DNA from: Deltaproteobacteria bacterium
GTDB lineage: Bacteria; UBA10199; JACPAL01
Length of the DNA stretch: 64,000 nucleotides
NCBI GenBank assembly: GCA_016180855.1
Contig: JACPAL010000015.1
Location: forward strand, 1 to 64,000
Reading direction: 5' to 3'
Positions 18,006 to 27,426 of the stretch are shown here, in pieces. The notes below the pieces were generated by a model. The model did no database searches. It was not told the DNA's origin and was given only the letters and a program-made list of their open reading frames with translations. How positions within the stretch are numbered: the first letter of the stretch is position 1; each line of letters opens with the position of its first letter. Position numbers and translations under genes: made by a program.

Positions 18006-20564
18006 ATGGGTCCGCAAGATAAAAAGGGGCGCATCTGTTTTCCATTTGAGACCCCCTACATCAACACGATTCCGGTTGGGGATCAGCCACCCTATCCGGG
18101 TGACTTCAAGATCGAACAACAGATCCGGAACATGATCCGCTGGAATGCGATGGCGATGGTCGTTCGAGCTAACATGCGTGAGCCAGGGATCGGCGGTCAT
18201 ATTTCGACCTACGCCTCCTCCGCAAACCTCCTGGAGGTCGCCTTTTGCCACTTTCTAAAGGGGCATGATCATCCGGAGGGAGGGGACCAGGTCTTTTTTC
18301 AAGGGCATTCCTCGCCCGGAATTTATGCCCGTGCCTTTCTGGAAGGGCGGGTGACGCTTCAACAGGTGGAGAACTTTCGTCGCGAGTTGGCGGAAGGAGG
18401 GGGACTCTCTTCCTATCCGCATCCGTGGCTGATGCCTGATTTCTGGGAGTTTCCAACCGTCTCGATGGGACTCTCACCGATTCAGGCGATCTATCAGGCG
18501 AGGTTTAATCGCTATCTTGAGGATCGTGGAATCAAAGAGACGAGTAGTCAACGTGTCTGGGCGTTTGTGGGGGATGGAGAGATGGACGAACCGGAGTCGA
18601 TGGGCTCGATCACCGTCGCCTCACGTGAACAGCTCGACAACCTGATTTTTGTCGTCAATTGTAACCTTCAACGCCTCGATGGCCCGGTTCGCGGCAACGG
18701 CAAGATTATTCAGGAGCTGGAGTCGATCTTTCGGGGGGCCGGCTGGAATGTGATCAAGGTGATCTGGGGGCGTGACTGGGACCCGCTGCTTGCTGCCGAT
18801 AAAGAAGGGCATCTCGTTCGGCGAATGGGCGAGGCGGTCGATGGTGATTATCAGAAGTATGTCGTCGAACCTGGCAGCTATACACGGCAACATTTTTTTG
18901 GGAGAGATCCGGAGCTTTTAAAGATGGTTGAGTTGTTGACGGACGACCAGATCCGACGACTCCGTCGTGGGGGGCACGACACCTTCAAGATCTATTCTGC
19001 CTACAAGGCGGCTATGGAGAATAAGGGCAGTCCGACGATCATTCTGGCAAAGACGATCAAGGGATATGGATTGGGCGAGGGTGGAGAGGGACGAAACATC
19101 ACCCATCAGCAAAAAAAGCTTAACGAGGCGGAGCTCCGGCAGTTTCGGGACCGATTCAAGATCCCGATTTCGGATAAACATCTCAAGGAGGCCCCCTTTT
19201 ATCGCCCGCCGGCTAATAGCCCAGAAATAGAATATCTCCTCGAACGCCGCCGGGCATTAGGCGGGTTTGTTCCACGCAGAAAAACAGCAAAAGAGAAAAT
19301 TTCAACCGTTACACTGAGCGATTTTCGGGAATTTCTTGTCGGAACCCAGGAAGGACGGGAGGTTTCGACAACAATGGCGTTTGTCTCTCTTTTGTCAAAG
19401 CTCCTCCGCCATCCCCGTCTTGGAAAATTTATCGTCCCGATCCTTCCTGACGAGGCGAGGACTTTTGGAATGGAACCGCTCTTTCGTCAGGTTGGGATCT
19501 ACTCCGCCATGGGTCAGCTTTACGAACCGGTCGATGCGAAGATGATCCTTTACTACCGCGAGGCGAAGGAGGGGCAGCTCATTGAAGAGGGGTTGACCGA
19601 GGCAGGGGCGATCTCCTCTTTTGCAGCGGCTGGCAGTTCGGAGTCGAGTCATGGGGTAATGATGATCCCATTCTACATTTTCTACTCGATGTTTGGTTTC
19701 CAGAGGGTCGGCGATTTGATCTGGGCGTTGCAGGATCAACGGTGTCGCGGTTTTATTCTGGGGGCGACGGCGGGAAGGACGACGCTTTCCGGTGAAGGAC
19801 TTCAACATCAAGATGGTCACAGTCCTCTTTTTGCCAGTGCCTATCCGCGCGTGAAGAGTTACGAACCGACCTTTGCCTACGAGATCCTTGTTCTCATTCG
19901 AGAAGGGATCCGCGAAATGTACGAGAGGGGAAGGGAGCTGATGTACTACCTCACCCTTCAGAACGAGAATTATCCGATGGCACCAATGCCGGACGGTGTT
20001 GAGGAGGGAATCCTCAAGGGGATGTATCTTTTTTCCAGTGGGGATATGGGAGGAAGGGCACAGCAAGCGGCGCCCCTACGTGTAACACTGTTGGGAAGCG
20101 GCTCGATTTTTCAGGAGGTTTTGAAGGCGCAGAAGATTTTGAGGGAAAAGTTCCATATCGTTGCTGACGTCTGGAATGTCACGAGCTACAGTGAGCTCCG
20201 ACGCGAGGCGCTCGAGGTGGAGCGTTGGAACGTGCTCCATTCAAGCGAACCGCAAAAAAAACCTTGGATCACCCAGCGGTTGGGCAAGGTAGAGGGGCCC
20301 GTGATCTCTGTCAGCGACTGGATCCGGGCGGTCCCGGACCAGATTGCACGATGGGTGCCCCATTTTTATTCGTTGGGAACTGATGGTCTTGGGCGTAGTG
20401 CCTCGCGGGCGGAGCTGCGTCGTTTTTTTGAGGTTGATGCCGAATCGATTGTCGTGGCGAGTCTCTCCCAACTGGCCCGGCAGGGGAAGATCGGTCATCA
20501 GGTGGTAGGGGAGGCGATCCAAGGATTTGGAATCAATCCGGCCAAAGAAGATCCAGGTCTATAG
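18006..20564 (+). CDS. aceE: Pyruvate dehydrogenase E1 component, homodimeric type
   Basis: 852 aa, slightly shorter than the roughly 887 of E. coli AceE. It follows the AceE layout with GGHISTYASSANLLEVAF and HSSPGIYARAFLEGR. The ThDP/Mg motif is GDGEMDEPES with the second Asn in NLQRLDGPVRGN. The central KTIKGYG, the transketolase pyrimidine domain (TEAGAISSFAAAGSSES) and the C-terminal domain (VTSYSELRREALEVERWN) are present. It decarboxylates pyruvate and transfers acetyl to lipoyl-E2. Neither E2 (aceF) nor E3 (lpd) is adjacent, so those subunits must be encoded elsewhere. The start ATG has an AGGGG Shine-Dalgarno. Confidence 0.96.
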   Translation: MGPQDKKGRICFPFETPYINTIPVGDQPPYPGDFKIEQQIRNMIRWNAMAMVVRANMREPGIGGHISTYASSANLLEVAFCHFLKGHDHPEGGDQVFFQGHSSPGIYARAFLEGRVTLQQVENFRRELAEGGGLSSYPHPWLMPDFWEFPTVSMGLSPIQAIYQARFNRYLEDRGIKETSSQRVWAFVGDGEMDEPESMGSITVASREQLDNLIFVVNCNLQRLDGPVRGNGKIIQELESIFRGAGWNVIKVIWGRDWDPLLAADKEGHLVRRMGEAVDGDYQKYVVEPGSYTRQHFFGRDPELLKMVELLTDDQIRRLRRGGHDTFKIYSAYKAAMENKGSPTIILAKTIKGYGLGEGGEGRNITHQQKKLNEAELRQFRDRFKIPISDKHLKEAPFYRPPANSPEIEYLLERRRALGGFVPRRKTAKEKISTVTLSDFREFLVGTQEGREVSTTMAFVSLLSKLLRHPRLGKFIVPILPDEARTFGMEPLFRQVGIYSAMGQLYEPVDAKMILYYREAKEGQLIEEGLTEAGAISSFAAAGSSESSHGVMMIPFYIFYSMFGFQRVGDLIWALQDQRCRGFILGATAGRTTLSGEGLQHQDGHSPLFASAYPRVKSYEPTFAYEILVLIREGIREMYERGRELMYYLTLQNENYPMAPMPDGVEEGILKGMYLFSSGDMGGRAQQAAPLRVTLLGSGSIFQEVLKAQKILREKFHIVADVWNVTSYSELRREALEVERWNVLHSSEPQKKPWITQRLGKVEGPVISVSDWIRAVPDQIARWVPHFYSLGTDGLGRSASRAELRRFFEVDAESIVVASLSQLARQGKIGHQVVGEAIQGFGINPAKEDPGL

Positions 20565-20570
20565 CGTTTC

Positions 20571-20606
20571 AACTTTTTATTCGTACGGTAGTGCGGATAA
20601 AAAGTT
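20571..20606. terminator. Inverted repeat after aceE, possible terminator
   Basis: AACTTTTTAT (20571-20580) pairs perfectly with ATAAAAAGTT (20597-20606), extended by a G-T-containing TCG/CGG step, around a 10-base loop. It starts seven bases after the aceE stop. The stem is AT-rich and there is no U-run after it, so terminator function is weakly supported. Confidence 0.35.
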
Positions 20607-20741
20607 AGAAATACTTATGGTTGGTCATTTTAAATTGTACTCATTGAAAGTTAATAAACCATATCCTAAATTTAAGATAAACTTTGGTCCTATTTTTGAA
20701 CCCTTGCAATGTGTAGCGGATTGTATATACTTCAAGAATCC

Positions 20742-21032
20742 GTGGATTTCACCTTGCTCAAGGGGTTCGAGTGGGACGTCGGGAATATAGCAAAAATACA
20801 GAGCCGCCTTGACCTGGCCACGGTCGAGTTTGCATTTCATGGAGGACCCTATGTGGCATTTGATGAAAAGCATTCCTCGCACGAAAAGAGGTGGCTGTTG
20901 GTTAATAAAGTACAGGAACGATGTATTTTTATTATTTTTACAACACGTGACAGAAAAATTCGCGTGATTTCGGCAAGGTACATGAGAAAAAAGGAGGCCA
21001 AGAAATATGAAGACTGGTTCAAAAAGGAGTAA
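20742..21032 (+). CDS. brnT: BrnT-family toxin
   Basis: From GTG 20742 the 96-aa protein reads VDFTLLKGFEWDVGNIAKIQ and ends ISARYMRKKEAKKYEDWF. These are the conserved opening and the RxxSARxxxxxExxxYE signature of BrnT (DUF497) ribonuclease toxins. An in-frame ATG at 20709 would add 11 residues without family support. The gene overlaps the downstream antitoxin by 26 bases. BrnT is an RNase that halts translation until bound by BrnA. The upstream 177 bases are AT-rich and probably hold the autoregulated promoter. Confidence 0.88.
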   Translation: MDFTLLKGFEWDVGNIAKIQSRLDLATVEFAFHGGPYVAFDEKHSSHEKRWLLVNKVQERCIFIIFTTRDRKIRVISARYMRKKEAKKYEDWFKKE

Positions 21033-21315
21033 GGCAAGAAAGGCCTATTCAGAGACCGATATTGATCGGTGGCTTAAGGGAGCCGACTTGTCGCGGCTTT
21101 CTTCAAAAATCAAATTTCACAAAGTCAGTTTTTCCAATCTACAACCGACCGATTGGGACAATCTTTATGAAGACTTTCAAAGGAGCAAGCCAATTAGTAT
21201 CCGTCTGCCAGTGCGTGTGATTGACAAGTTGAAGCAGGTCTCTCTCCAAAAAGGAATTGCTTATCAGTCGCTGATTCGGATGTGGGTGACCGAGAAACTG
21301 CAAATGGGCTCTTAA
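21007..21315 (+). CDS. brnA: BrnA/CopG-type antitoxin
   Basis: 102 aa. The C-terminal half (PISIRLPVRVIDKLKQVS and IAYQSLIRMWVTEKL) is a ribbon-helix-helix domain of the CopG/BrnA type. The N-terminal half is the variable toxin-binding segment. It starts inside brnT (26-base overlap) after AAGGAGGCC, a strong Shine-Dalgarno, so the antitoxin is well translated even though it is second. Expected to bind BrnT and repress the shared promoter. Confidence 0.86.
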   Translation: MKTGSKRSKARKAYSETDIDRWLKGADLSRLSSKIKFHKVSFSNLQPTDWDNLYEDFQRSKPISIRLPVRVIDKLKQVSLQKGIAYQSLIRMWVTEKLQMGS

Positions 21316-21384
21316 TGTTGTTGTTTTTGCCGATAAGCTTTGGTCATCGACACCGAGCAATCATTGGAATATAATAGGTCTCAC

Positions 21385-22656
21385 GTGAATCCTGCCCTTA
21401 AGAAAGGTTATTGGGGAGCGGTCATACTGCTTTGTGTCTTTATCATGGCCGGTTTTCCCGCACCTCGGATAAAAAAAGAGGTCAAGCGCAAGTTCCCGAA
21501 ATCTCTTATAAAAGTAGAAGAGCTCAGGATAAAAGAGGAGGTGCCGCTGGAGGTTATTGCGAAGGACCGATTTTTTAAGGCCCTCATTCGTAAAGGTGTG
21601 GCGAAAAAAAAGGGAGGGGCAAGGATCGAGCCACGGCGGGCGATCCCCTCTTATTATTATCGCCCGTCGATTGACCCCAGGGTCCTCTCAGGGATGGAGC
21701 GACGCAAGACGATTCGGGTGAGTGTATTTGCAGATGACACGGATTACTCACCCCCTATATCAGACGATGATATTGAAGAGACATTTGAATTTGCCTCAGA
21801 GACGCTTCAGTCAAGTACGGGTTGGGTTTATCGAGTGATTGATATCCAACACGGGAGCTACTCAGCTTTGGGATCCAATGCCTCGGATTATCTTCAAGAG
21901 AGGTCTGATGGAGAATTAGAGTTGCCCGACTACATCGTTTTCTTTGCAAAGGATACCGATTCCCTTAGTTACGGGGGACACACCCTTGGTCCGTTTGCCT
22001 TTGAAACTGTTTGTAATCGAGCGGGTTCTCCTTACTATCCGCCGGGAGACGTTTATGGGGCGGTTCTTGATTGGCACCATCTGCTGGGCAGGTGTGGCTA
22101 TGAGCTTGAGGGTGACTCCTATGTTCATGTGAGCTCAACTTCGTCAGGAGGAGCATGTCGTAATCAAGATGGACTTGAATGTGTCTTCCGCTATGGGGAA
22201 TGGCAGTGTCCCGATCTCCTCGAGGATCCTGACTTCCTTCCATTTCTGGAAGACAGGCGTCTTTTTACCGCTGCCACTATCAACCACGAGCTCTTGCATT
22301 CTTTTGGACCTCCGGGGAGGAGCGATACCAATCATGGCTGTGGTCCTGAGGTCCCACCGGAAATTGTTGAACTATCAGCGTTTAACATCTGTGGGACAAC
22401 GATCAGCTCTCTCTCGCAAGCATCCCGAAGCTGTGCGGGTGATCCCCGTCCACCAGGACTCCGTTGTAGAGAGGATCTGGAATGTCAAAGTGAACAGTGT
22501 TATTCCTTTCTCCCTCCTTCCGGGAGACGGACACGGTCTCTCTGTTCTCAATCCTGTGAAAGTGATGAAGATTGTTCCGCGGTTGAATTCTGGAGGGTGA
22601 GCTGTCTTGATCGTGCCGGGTCGCCGGTGACAGAAAAGGGATGCTATTATGAGTGA
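21385..22656 (+). CDS. Secreted HExxH metallopeptidase-like protein with Cys-rich end
   Basis: About 423 aa from GTG 21385; an in-frame TTG at 21340 would add 15 residues. The N-terminal hydrophobic segment GAVILLCVFIMAGFPAP is a signal peptide. A Lys-rich region follows, then a core with the zinc-binding candidate TINHELLHSFGPPGRSDTNHG, an HExxH plus downstream His. Two Cys clusters of the C-x-D-x-E/D-C type (CREDLECQSEQC, CESDEDC) lie at the C-terminus, as in many deltaproteobacterial secreted proteins. It resembles the 4949-7156 protein in plan but not in detail. Substrate unknown. Confidence 0.65.
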   Translation: MNPALKKGYWGAVILLCVFIMAGFPAPRIKKEVKRKFPKSLIKVEELRIKEEVPLEVIAKDRFFKALIRKGVAKKKGGARIEPRRAIPSYYYRPSIDPRVLSGMERRKTIRVSVFADDTDYSPPISDDDIEETFEFASETLQSSTGWVYRVIDIQHGSYSALGSNASDYLQERSDGELELPDYIVFFAKDTDSLSYGGHTLGPFAFETVCNRAGSPYYPPGDVYGAVLDWHHLLGRCGYELEGDSYVHVSSTSSGGACRNQDGLECVFRYGEWQCPDLLEDPDFLPFLEDRRLFTAATINHELLHSFGPPGRSDTNHGCGPEVPPEIVELSAFNICGTTISSLSQASRSCAGDPRPPGLRCREDLECQSEQCYSFLPPSGRRTRSLCSQSCESDEDCSAVEFWRVSCLDRAGSPVTEKGCYYE

Positions 22657-22775
22657 TCCCTTGCCAGTAAAAATCCTTTGACTTCCTGCGTCAGTGTAAG
22701 AAAAGGGTGCCAGTGGCCTTCCCGGTAGGGCGGGCTTACCTTAAGAGGGGGAGATTACTGAAGGAGGTTTATTTT

Positions 22776-23930
22776 ATGGAAGCTGTCATTGTTGCCGCGG
22801 TTCGAAGCCCGATGGGTAGATCCGGTAAGGGACTTCTTCAAAACATGAGGATTGATGACTTGGGTGCTGTGGTGGTTCGTGAGGTTCTGAAAAGGGTGCC
22901 CAATCTCGATCCCAAGGAGATTGAGGATGTCCAGATCGGCTGTGCCATGCCGGAAGGTGAACAGGGGATGAACGTGGCACGTCAGATCAGCATGCTCTCC
23001 GGTATCCCGCTGGAGGCGGCCGCCACCACGATCAACCGCTTTTGTGCCTCCGGATTAGAGTCGATCTGTAATGCGGCCTTGCGGGTCATGACCAGTCACG
23101 GCGATGTTTTTGTGGCAGGCGGGGTGGAGTCAATGAGCCATGTTCCGATGGGGGGATTCAATCCCTCGCTCAACGAAAAATTTTTTCAGGGAGGTTTGCC
23201 ACAGGCGTACGTCTCGATGGGGATCACGGCTGAGAATGTCGCCTCAAAATATAAGGTGAGCCGTGAGGATCAGGACCGGTTCGCCCTCGGTTCTCACCGG
23301 AAGGCGGTTGCGGCCCAAAAAGAGGGGAAATTCAAAAGTGAGATGATGGCGATTGAGGTCCAGCTGCCGGATGGAAAGAAGGTGCTCCTCGACCGGGACG
23401 AGACCCCACGTGAGGAGTGTAGCCTCGAACAGCTTGCCAAGTTGAAACCGGCTTTTTTAGAGGGAGGCTCAGTCACTGCAGGGAATTCATCACCACTGAC
23501 CGATGGTGCCGCGGCTGTTGTTGTCATGTCGATCGATCGTGCCAAGGCGTTGGGGATTCGTCCGCTGGTTAAAATTCGTGCCATGGCCGTCGCCGGTCTG
23601 GAACCGGAGTATATGGGGATGGGTCCTGTCCCTGCCGTCAAAAAAGTTTTGAAGAGGGCTGGCATGACACTCAAGGATATTGATGTGATCGAGATCAATG
23701 AGGCGTTTGCGTCCCAATCCCTTGCGGTTATTCGCGAGTTGGACCTCGATATGGAAAAAGTGAATCCACATGGAGGGGCGATTGCCCTCGGCCACCCGCT
23801 TGGTTGCAGTGGCTCTCGTATTATGGCGACGCTGATTAATGGTTTAATTATCAAGAATAAAACCGTTGGTCTTGAAACGATGTGTATTGGGGGCGGCCAA
23901 GGAATGGCCGCGATTGTGGAGCGGTTGTGA
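22776..23930 (+). CDS. fadA: Acetyl-CoA acyltransferase (thiolase)
   Basis: 384 aa from ATG 22776, which has a strong AAGGAGG Shine-Dalgarno; an upstream in-frame extension to 22707 is not supported. The active-site Cys lies in NRFCASGLES. His is in NPHGGAIALGHPLGCSG and the second Cys in MCIGGGQGMA. It performs the last, thiolytic step of beta-oxidation. With the next gene it forms a FadA-FadN type pair. The 190 bases between them hold two palindromic elements. Confidence 0.94.
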   Translation: MEAVIVAAVRSPMGRSGKGLLQNMRIDDLGAVVVREVLKRVPNLDPKEIEDVQIGCAMPEGEQGMNVARQISMLSGIPLEAAATTINRFCASGLESICNAALRVMTSHGDVFVAGGVESMSHVPMGGFNPSLNEKFFQGGLPQAYVSMGITAENVASKYKVSREDQDRFALGSHRKAVAAQKEGKFKSEMMAIEVQLPDGKKVLLDRDETPREECSLEQLAKLKPAFLEGGSVTAGNSSPLTDGAAAVVVMSIDRAKALGIRPLVKIRAMAVAGLEPEYMGMGPVPAVKKVLKRAGMTLKDIDVIEINEAFASQSLAVIRELDLDMEKVNPHGGAIALGHPLGCSGSRIMATLINGLIIKNKTVGLETMCIGGGQGMAAIVERL

Positions 23931-23931
23931 T

Positions 23932-24032
23932 AAAGGCCCATCTGCTTCGTTGGCTGGCTCGGATGCTCCTCGACGTACGACACAAGTACGCCTGCGGTGC
24001 TCCTCACCAGCCTGCCTTGCATCCGGGCCTTT
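23932..24032. repeat. 101-bp palindromic intergenic element
   Basis: AAAGGCCC (23932-23939) and GGGCCTTT (24025-24032) close a long imperfect inverted repeat. Internal matches include GGCTGG/CCAGCC, and a central CGTAC-GACACAA-GTACG hairpin sits at 23974-23990. It begins after the fadA stop and can fold as one extended hairpin. It looks like a REP/MITE-type intergenic repeat. Confidence 0.75.
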
Positions 24033-24067
24033 CTCCCAACCGCTCCTCGGATGGGTAGGAGAATGAC

Positions 24068-24094
24068 CCCCTCTCCCCCTAAGCGGGAGAGGGG
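24068..24094. repeat. G/C-rich hairpin element (R1)
   Basis: CCCCTCTCCC (24068-24077) and GGGAGAGGGG (24085-24094) form a perfect 10-bp stem with loop CCTAAGC. It is related to the hairpin family of the polysaccharide operon and lies 27 bases upstream of the fadN start. Confidence 0.75.
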
Positions 24095-24120
24095 AATTGA
24101 TATAGGGATGATGTTGGAGG

Positions 24121-26478
24121 GTGAGGGTGGAAATCAAAAGAGTTGCCGTTCTTGGTTCCGGTATCATGGGGTCGGGCATTGCGGCTCATCTGTCGGGGGC
24201 CGGGATTCCTTGTTACCTCCTTGATATTGTCCCGAAGGAGCCCGGTGCGGATCGCAACAGGTTGGCGAAGGCCGGAATCGAAGCACTCCTGAATTCAAAG
24301 CCGTCCCTGATTTTTTCAAAGAGAGATGCCCGATTGATCACTCCAGGCAACTTTGAAGACGATTGGGAAAAGTTGAAGGAGTGTGACTGGGTCATTGAGG
24401 TGGTTGTTGAACGGCTCGATATCAAACGGCAGGTCTTCGAACGTGTCGAGCAGACAGTCCGTCCTGAGACGATTGTAAGCTCAAACACATCGGGATTGTC
24501 ACTTCGCTCGATGTCTGAGGGGCGCTCCTCTCCTTTTCGGAGAAATTTTCTTGTGACCCACTTTTTTAACCCTGTCCGTTATATGAAGCTCGTTGAGGTC
24601 GTCTCTTCATCCGAGACGGATCCCGGTACTGTCGAGACCATGGTCAGATTTTTGGAACAAAAACTTGGCAAAGGGGTTGTTTTTGCCAAGGACACCCCTA
24701 ATTTTATCGCTAATCGGATCGGGGTCTTCGGCTGGTTTTCTGCCATGAAGTACATCCTGGAAAAAAATTATCCTGTCGAGGCGGTCGACAAAATTTTGGG
24801 GCCGGCGATTGGTCGTCCCAAGAGCGGGATGTTTCGGACGACCGATATGGTGGGGGTTGATACACTGGCCCATATCGCCCACCACACCTACGAGAGTTGT
24901 CCCAATGATGAGATGAGGGAGATTTACAAGGTCCCGAAAATTGTTGAGGAGATGATTGAAAAAAAACAGCTTGGGGAAAAAACGGGGCAAGGTTTCTACA
25001 AAAAGGTAAAACGGGGGGATGGAATCTCCGAGATTTTGGTTCTCGATTGGCAGACGGGCGAATACCGTTCTCAACAGAAGGTTCGTTATCCTTCACTTGG
25101 CAAGGTGAAGGAGATCGAATCATCCGCCGCACGATTGAAATTTTTTGTAAATCAAAAAGATGAGGGGGGAGAGCTTGCCTGGAAGGTTGTTCGTGACACC
25201 CTGCTCTATTCTGCCAACCGGATTCCTGAGATTGCTGATGATATCGTCAATTTCGATAATGGAATGAAGTGGGGATATAACTGGGATCTGGGCCCGTTTG
25301 AAATCTGGGATTGCCTGGGCGTCAAAGAGGCTGTCGAGAGAATCCGCCAGGACGGCTTCAAGATTCCATCGTTCGTTGAAGCGGTCCTTCAGAAGGGTGA
25401 AGGGACATTTTATCGCCGAGGCGCCGCCGGTCTTGAATATTTTGATCTCCATACCTCTTCCTACAAGGCAATCCGGCAGGGAGAGGGGGTCCTCCTTCTG
25501 AAATCAATCAGGGAACGGACGCCAGTGCTTCGCAAGAATGATTCAGCCTCATTGATCGATATTGGGGACGGTGTCCTTTGTCTCGAATTTAACTCCAAGA
25601 TGAACGCGATAGACGACGAGATCTGCTCCCTCATGAAAGAGGGTGTTCGGGAGGCGGAAAGAAACTTCACGGGCATGGTTGTTGCCAACGAAGGGGAGAA
25701 CTTTTCGGTCGGTGCCAATCTGATGCTCCTCTTCATGGCGGCCCAGATGGGGGATTGGAAACAGATCGAAACCGTTTTAAAAAACTTTCAGGACGCCTGT
25801 ATGGGGCTCCGCTATTCCGCCAAGCCGGTTGTCGCCGTTCCTTTCAATCTCGCGTTGGGTGGTGGTTGCGAGGTCTGTTTGGGGGCCGATGCGATTCAGG
25901 CACACGCGGAGCTGTACATGGGGCTTGTCGAGTTGGGTGTTGGACTGATCCCGGCAGGCGGCGGTTGCAAGGAGATGATCCGCCGGTTCGATGAGTCGGT
26001 TAAGATGGGGCCTTTTCCAAAGGTGCAGCGGGCCTTTGAGACGATCGGTTTTGCCAGGGTCTCTACCTCTGCCAAGGAGGCGCAGGAGATCGGTTACATG
26101 ACCAAAAAAGACAGGATCAGCCTTTCACGCGACCGTCTCCTGACGGATGCCAAGCGTCGTGTTGTGGAGATGGCCAAGAACTACCAAAGACCGGTTCCCA
26201 GGGAAGATATTGTTCTGCCGGGACATGGTGGCTACTACGCCATGGTCTCAGCGATTGAGGGTTTTCGCCTGCAGGGGAAGATCAGCGAGCATGACGAGGT
26301 GATCGCTAAAAAGCTTTCTCACATTCTTACGGGTGGCGATAGGCCGAACATGGGAAGGGTCTCGGAGCAAAAACTGCTCGACCTCGAACGGGAGGTTTTT
26401 CTCTCACTTTGTGGCATGGAGAAGACGCAGGAACGAATCCAACACATGCTATTAAAAGGCAAGCCGCTCCGAAACTGA
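24121..26478 (+). CDS. fadN: 3-hydroxyacyl-CoA dehydrogenase / enoyl-CoA hydratase fusion (FadN-type)
   Basis: 785 aa from GTG 24121, with GTG 24127 also possible after GGAGGGTGAGG. The order is a Rossmann dehydrogenase (VLGSGIMGSGIAAHLSG, residues 8-190), a dehydrogenase C-terminal domain (NRIGVFGWFSA, GRPKSGMFRTTDMVGVDT), then a hydratase/crotonase domain (about 470-690) with NEGENFSVGANL and ALGGGCEV. This order, dehydrogenase first, matches B. subtilis FadN and is opposite to E. coli FadB. Catalyses hydration and oxidation of enoyl-CoA in beta-oxidation, next to its thiolase. Confidence 0.93.
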   Translation: MRVEIKRVAVLGSGIMGSGIAAHLSGAGIPCYLLDIVPKEPGADRNRLAKAGIEALLNSKPSLIFSKRDARLITPGNFEDDWEKLKECDWVIEVVVERLDIKRQVFERVEQTVRPETIVSSNTSGLSLRSMSEGRSSPFRRNFLVTHFFNPVRYMKLVEVVSSSETDPGTVETMVRFLEQKLGKGVVFAKDTPNFIANRIGVFGWFSAMKYILEKNYPVEAVDKILGPAIGRPKSGMFRTTDMVGVDTLAHIAHHTYESCPNDEMREIYKVPKIVEEMIEKKQLGEKTGQGFYKKVKRGDGISEILVLDWQTGEYRSQQKVRYPSLGKVKEIESSAARLKFFVNQKDEGGELAWKVVRDTLLYSANRIPEIADDIVNFDNGMKWGYNWDLGPFEIWDCLGVKEAVERIRQDGFKIPSFVEAVLQKGEGTFYRRGAAGLEYFDLHTSSYKAIRQGEGVLLLKSIRERTPVLRKNDSASLIDIGDGVLCLEFNSKMNAIDDEICSLMKEGVREAERNFTGMVVANEGENFSVGANLMLLFMAAQMGDWKQIETVLKNFQDACMGLRYSAKPVVAVPFNLALGGGCEVCLGADAIQAHAELYMGLVELGVGLIPAGGGCKEMIRRFDESVKMGPFPKVQRAFETIGFARVSTSAKEAQEIGYMTKKDRISLSRDRLLTDAKRRVVEMAKNYQRPVPREDIVLPGHGGYYAMVSAIEGFRLQGKISEHDEVIAKKLSHILTGGDRPNMGRVSEQKLLDLEREVFLSLCGMEKTQERIQHMLLKGKPLRN

Positions 26479-26607
26479 GTCCTTCGATTCATAAATTCGG
26501 TGACGAATTTGTTTGCTCAGGACTAGTGCTGAGCGAGTAATTTTGTTGATTTTTTTGGCTTTGTATATACGCCATAGTAATTACGAGTCGAAGTACTGAG
26601 GAGTTTT

Positions 26608-27426
26608 ATGCGTCGGGTGCGAAAGGCTGTCATTCCTGCTGCCGGTATTGGAACCCGCTTCCTGCCGATCACCAAGGTCGTTCCAAAGGAGATCTTGCCG
26701 ATCGGCAGAAAGCCCGTGATTCAGTATGTTGTCGAAGAGGCGATTGCGTCGGGGATCGAGGAGATCATTTTTATCATCAGCCCTGGCAAGGAGATGATTG
26801 TTGATTATTTCCGCTCTGATCCAGTTCTTGAGTCTGTTCTGGGTGAGAGAGGGAAGAGGGAGGAGATTGAGCTTCTTGGCCGTATCCCGACTTGCGCCAA
26901 GGTTAGCGCCGTCTACCAGAGGCAACCGTTGGGACTGGGTCATGCGGTTCTTTGTGCCAAAGAGGCGGTTGGGAATGAGGACTTTCTCGTCATCTTGCCG
27001 GATGTGGTTGTGGATGCGAAGGTGCCGGCCTGTCGTCAGTTGATAGAGGTGTGTGGAAAAGCGTGGGGGCTCTTGATGGAGAAGGTCCCAAGAGAGAGGG
27101 TCAGTTTTTATGGAATTGTTGAGGTTGAGCGCGTTGGAAATGAACTCTATCAGATCCTGGGGGCTGTTGAAAAACCGAGTTCGGAAACTGCCCCGTCCGA
27201 CCTTTCCATTTTAGGACGCTATCTGCTCCCCCCAGATGTTTTTTCCTGTATTGAGGCACTGACACCAACGGCTTTGGGAGAAATCCAACTTACAGAAGCG
27301 ATTGATCGGCTGACGCGTCAGAGACCGGCTTATGGAGCGGTATGCCAGGGACTCCTTTTTGATGTAGGGACACCCGAAGGATTCATGCGTGCGGGGAGAC
27401 ACTATTTGGATACGGATCTTCCGTAG
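26608..27426 (+). CDS. galU: UTP-glucose-1-phosphate uridylyltransferase
   Basis: 272 aa with AVIPAAGIGTRFLPITK (nucleotide-binding signature), KPVIQYVVEEA, QPLGLGHAVLCAK and VEKP. It makes UDP-glucose for surface polysaccharides. The start has GAGGAG at good distance. It is the first gene of the polysaccharide island, and its 3' end overlaps convergently by 25 bases with manC/algA on the other strand. Confidence 0.95.
   Translation: MRRVRKAVIPAAGIGTRFLPITKVVPKEILPIGRKPVIQYVVEEAIASGIEEIIFIISPGKEMIVDYFRSDPVLESVLGERGKREEIELLGRIPTCAKVSAVYQRQPLGLGHAVLCAKEAVGNEDFLVILPDVVVDAKVPACRQLIEVCGKAWGLLMEKVPRERVSFYGIVEVERVGNELYQILGAVEKPSSETAPSDLSILGRYLLPPDVFSCIEALTPTALGEIQLTEAIDRLTRQRPAYGAVCQGLLFDVGTPEGFMRAGRHYLDTDLP

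Noticed and set aside
20527-20790. 87-aa frame bridging aceE and brnT
   Set aside because: It overlaps the aceE end, crosses the inverted repeat and has no recognisable domain. The AT-rich stretch looks like intergenic promoter sequence.
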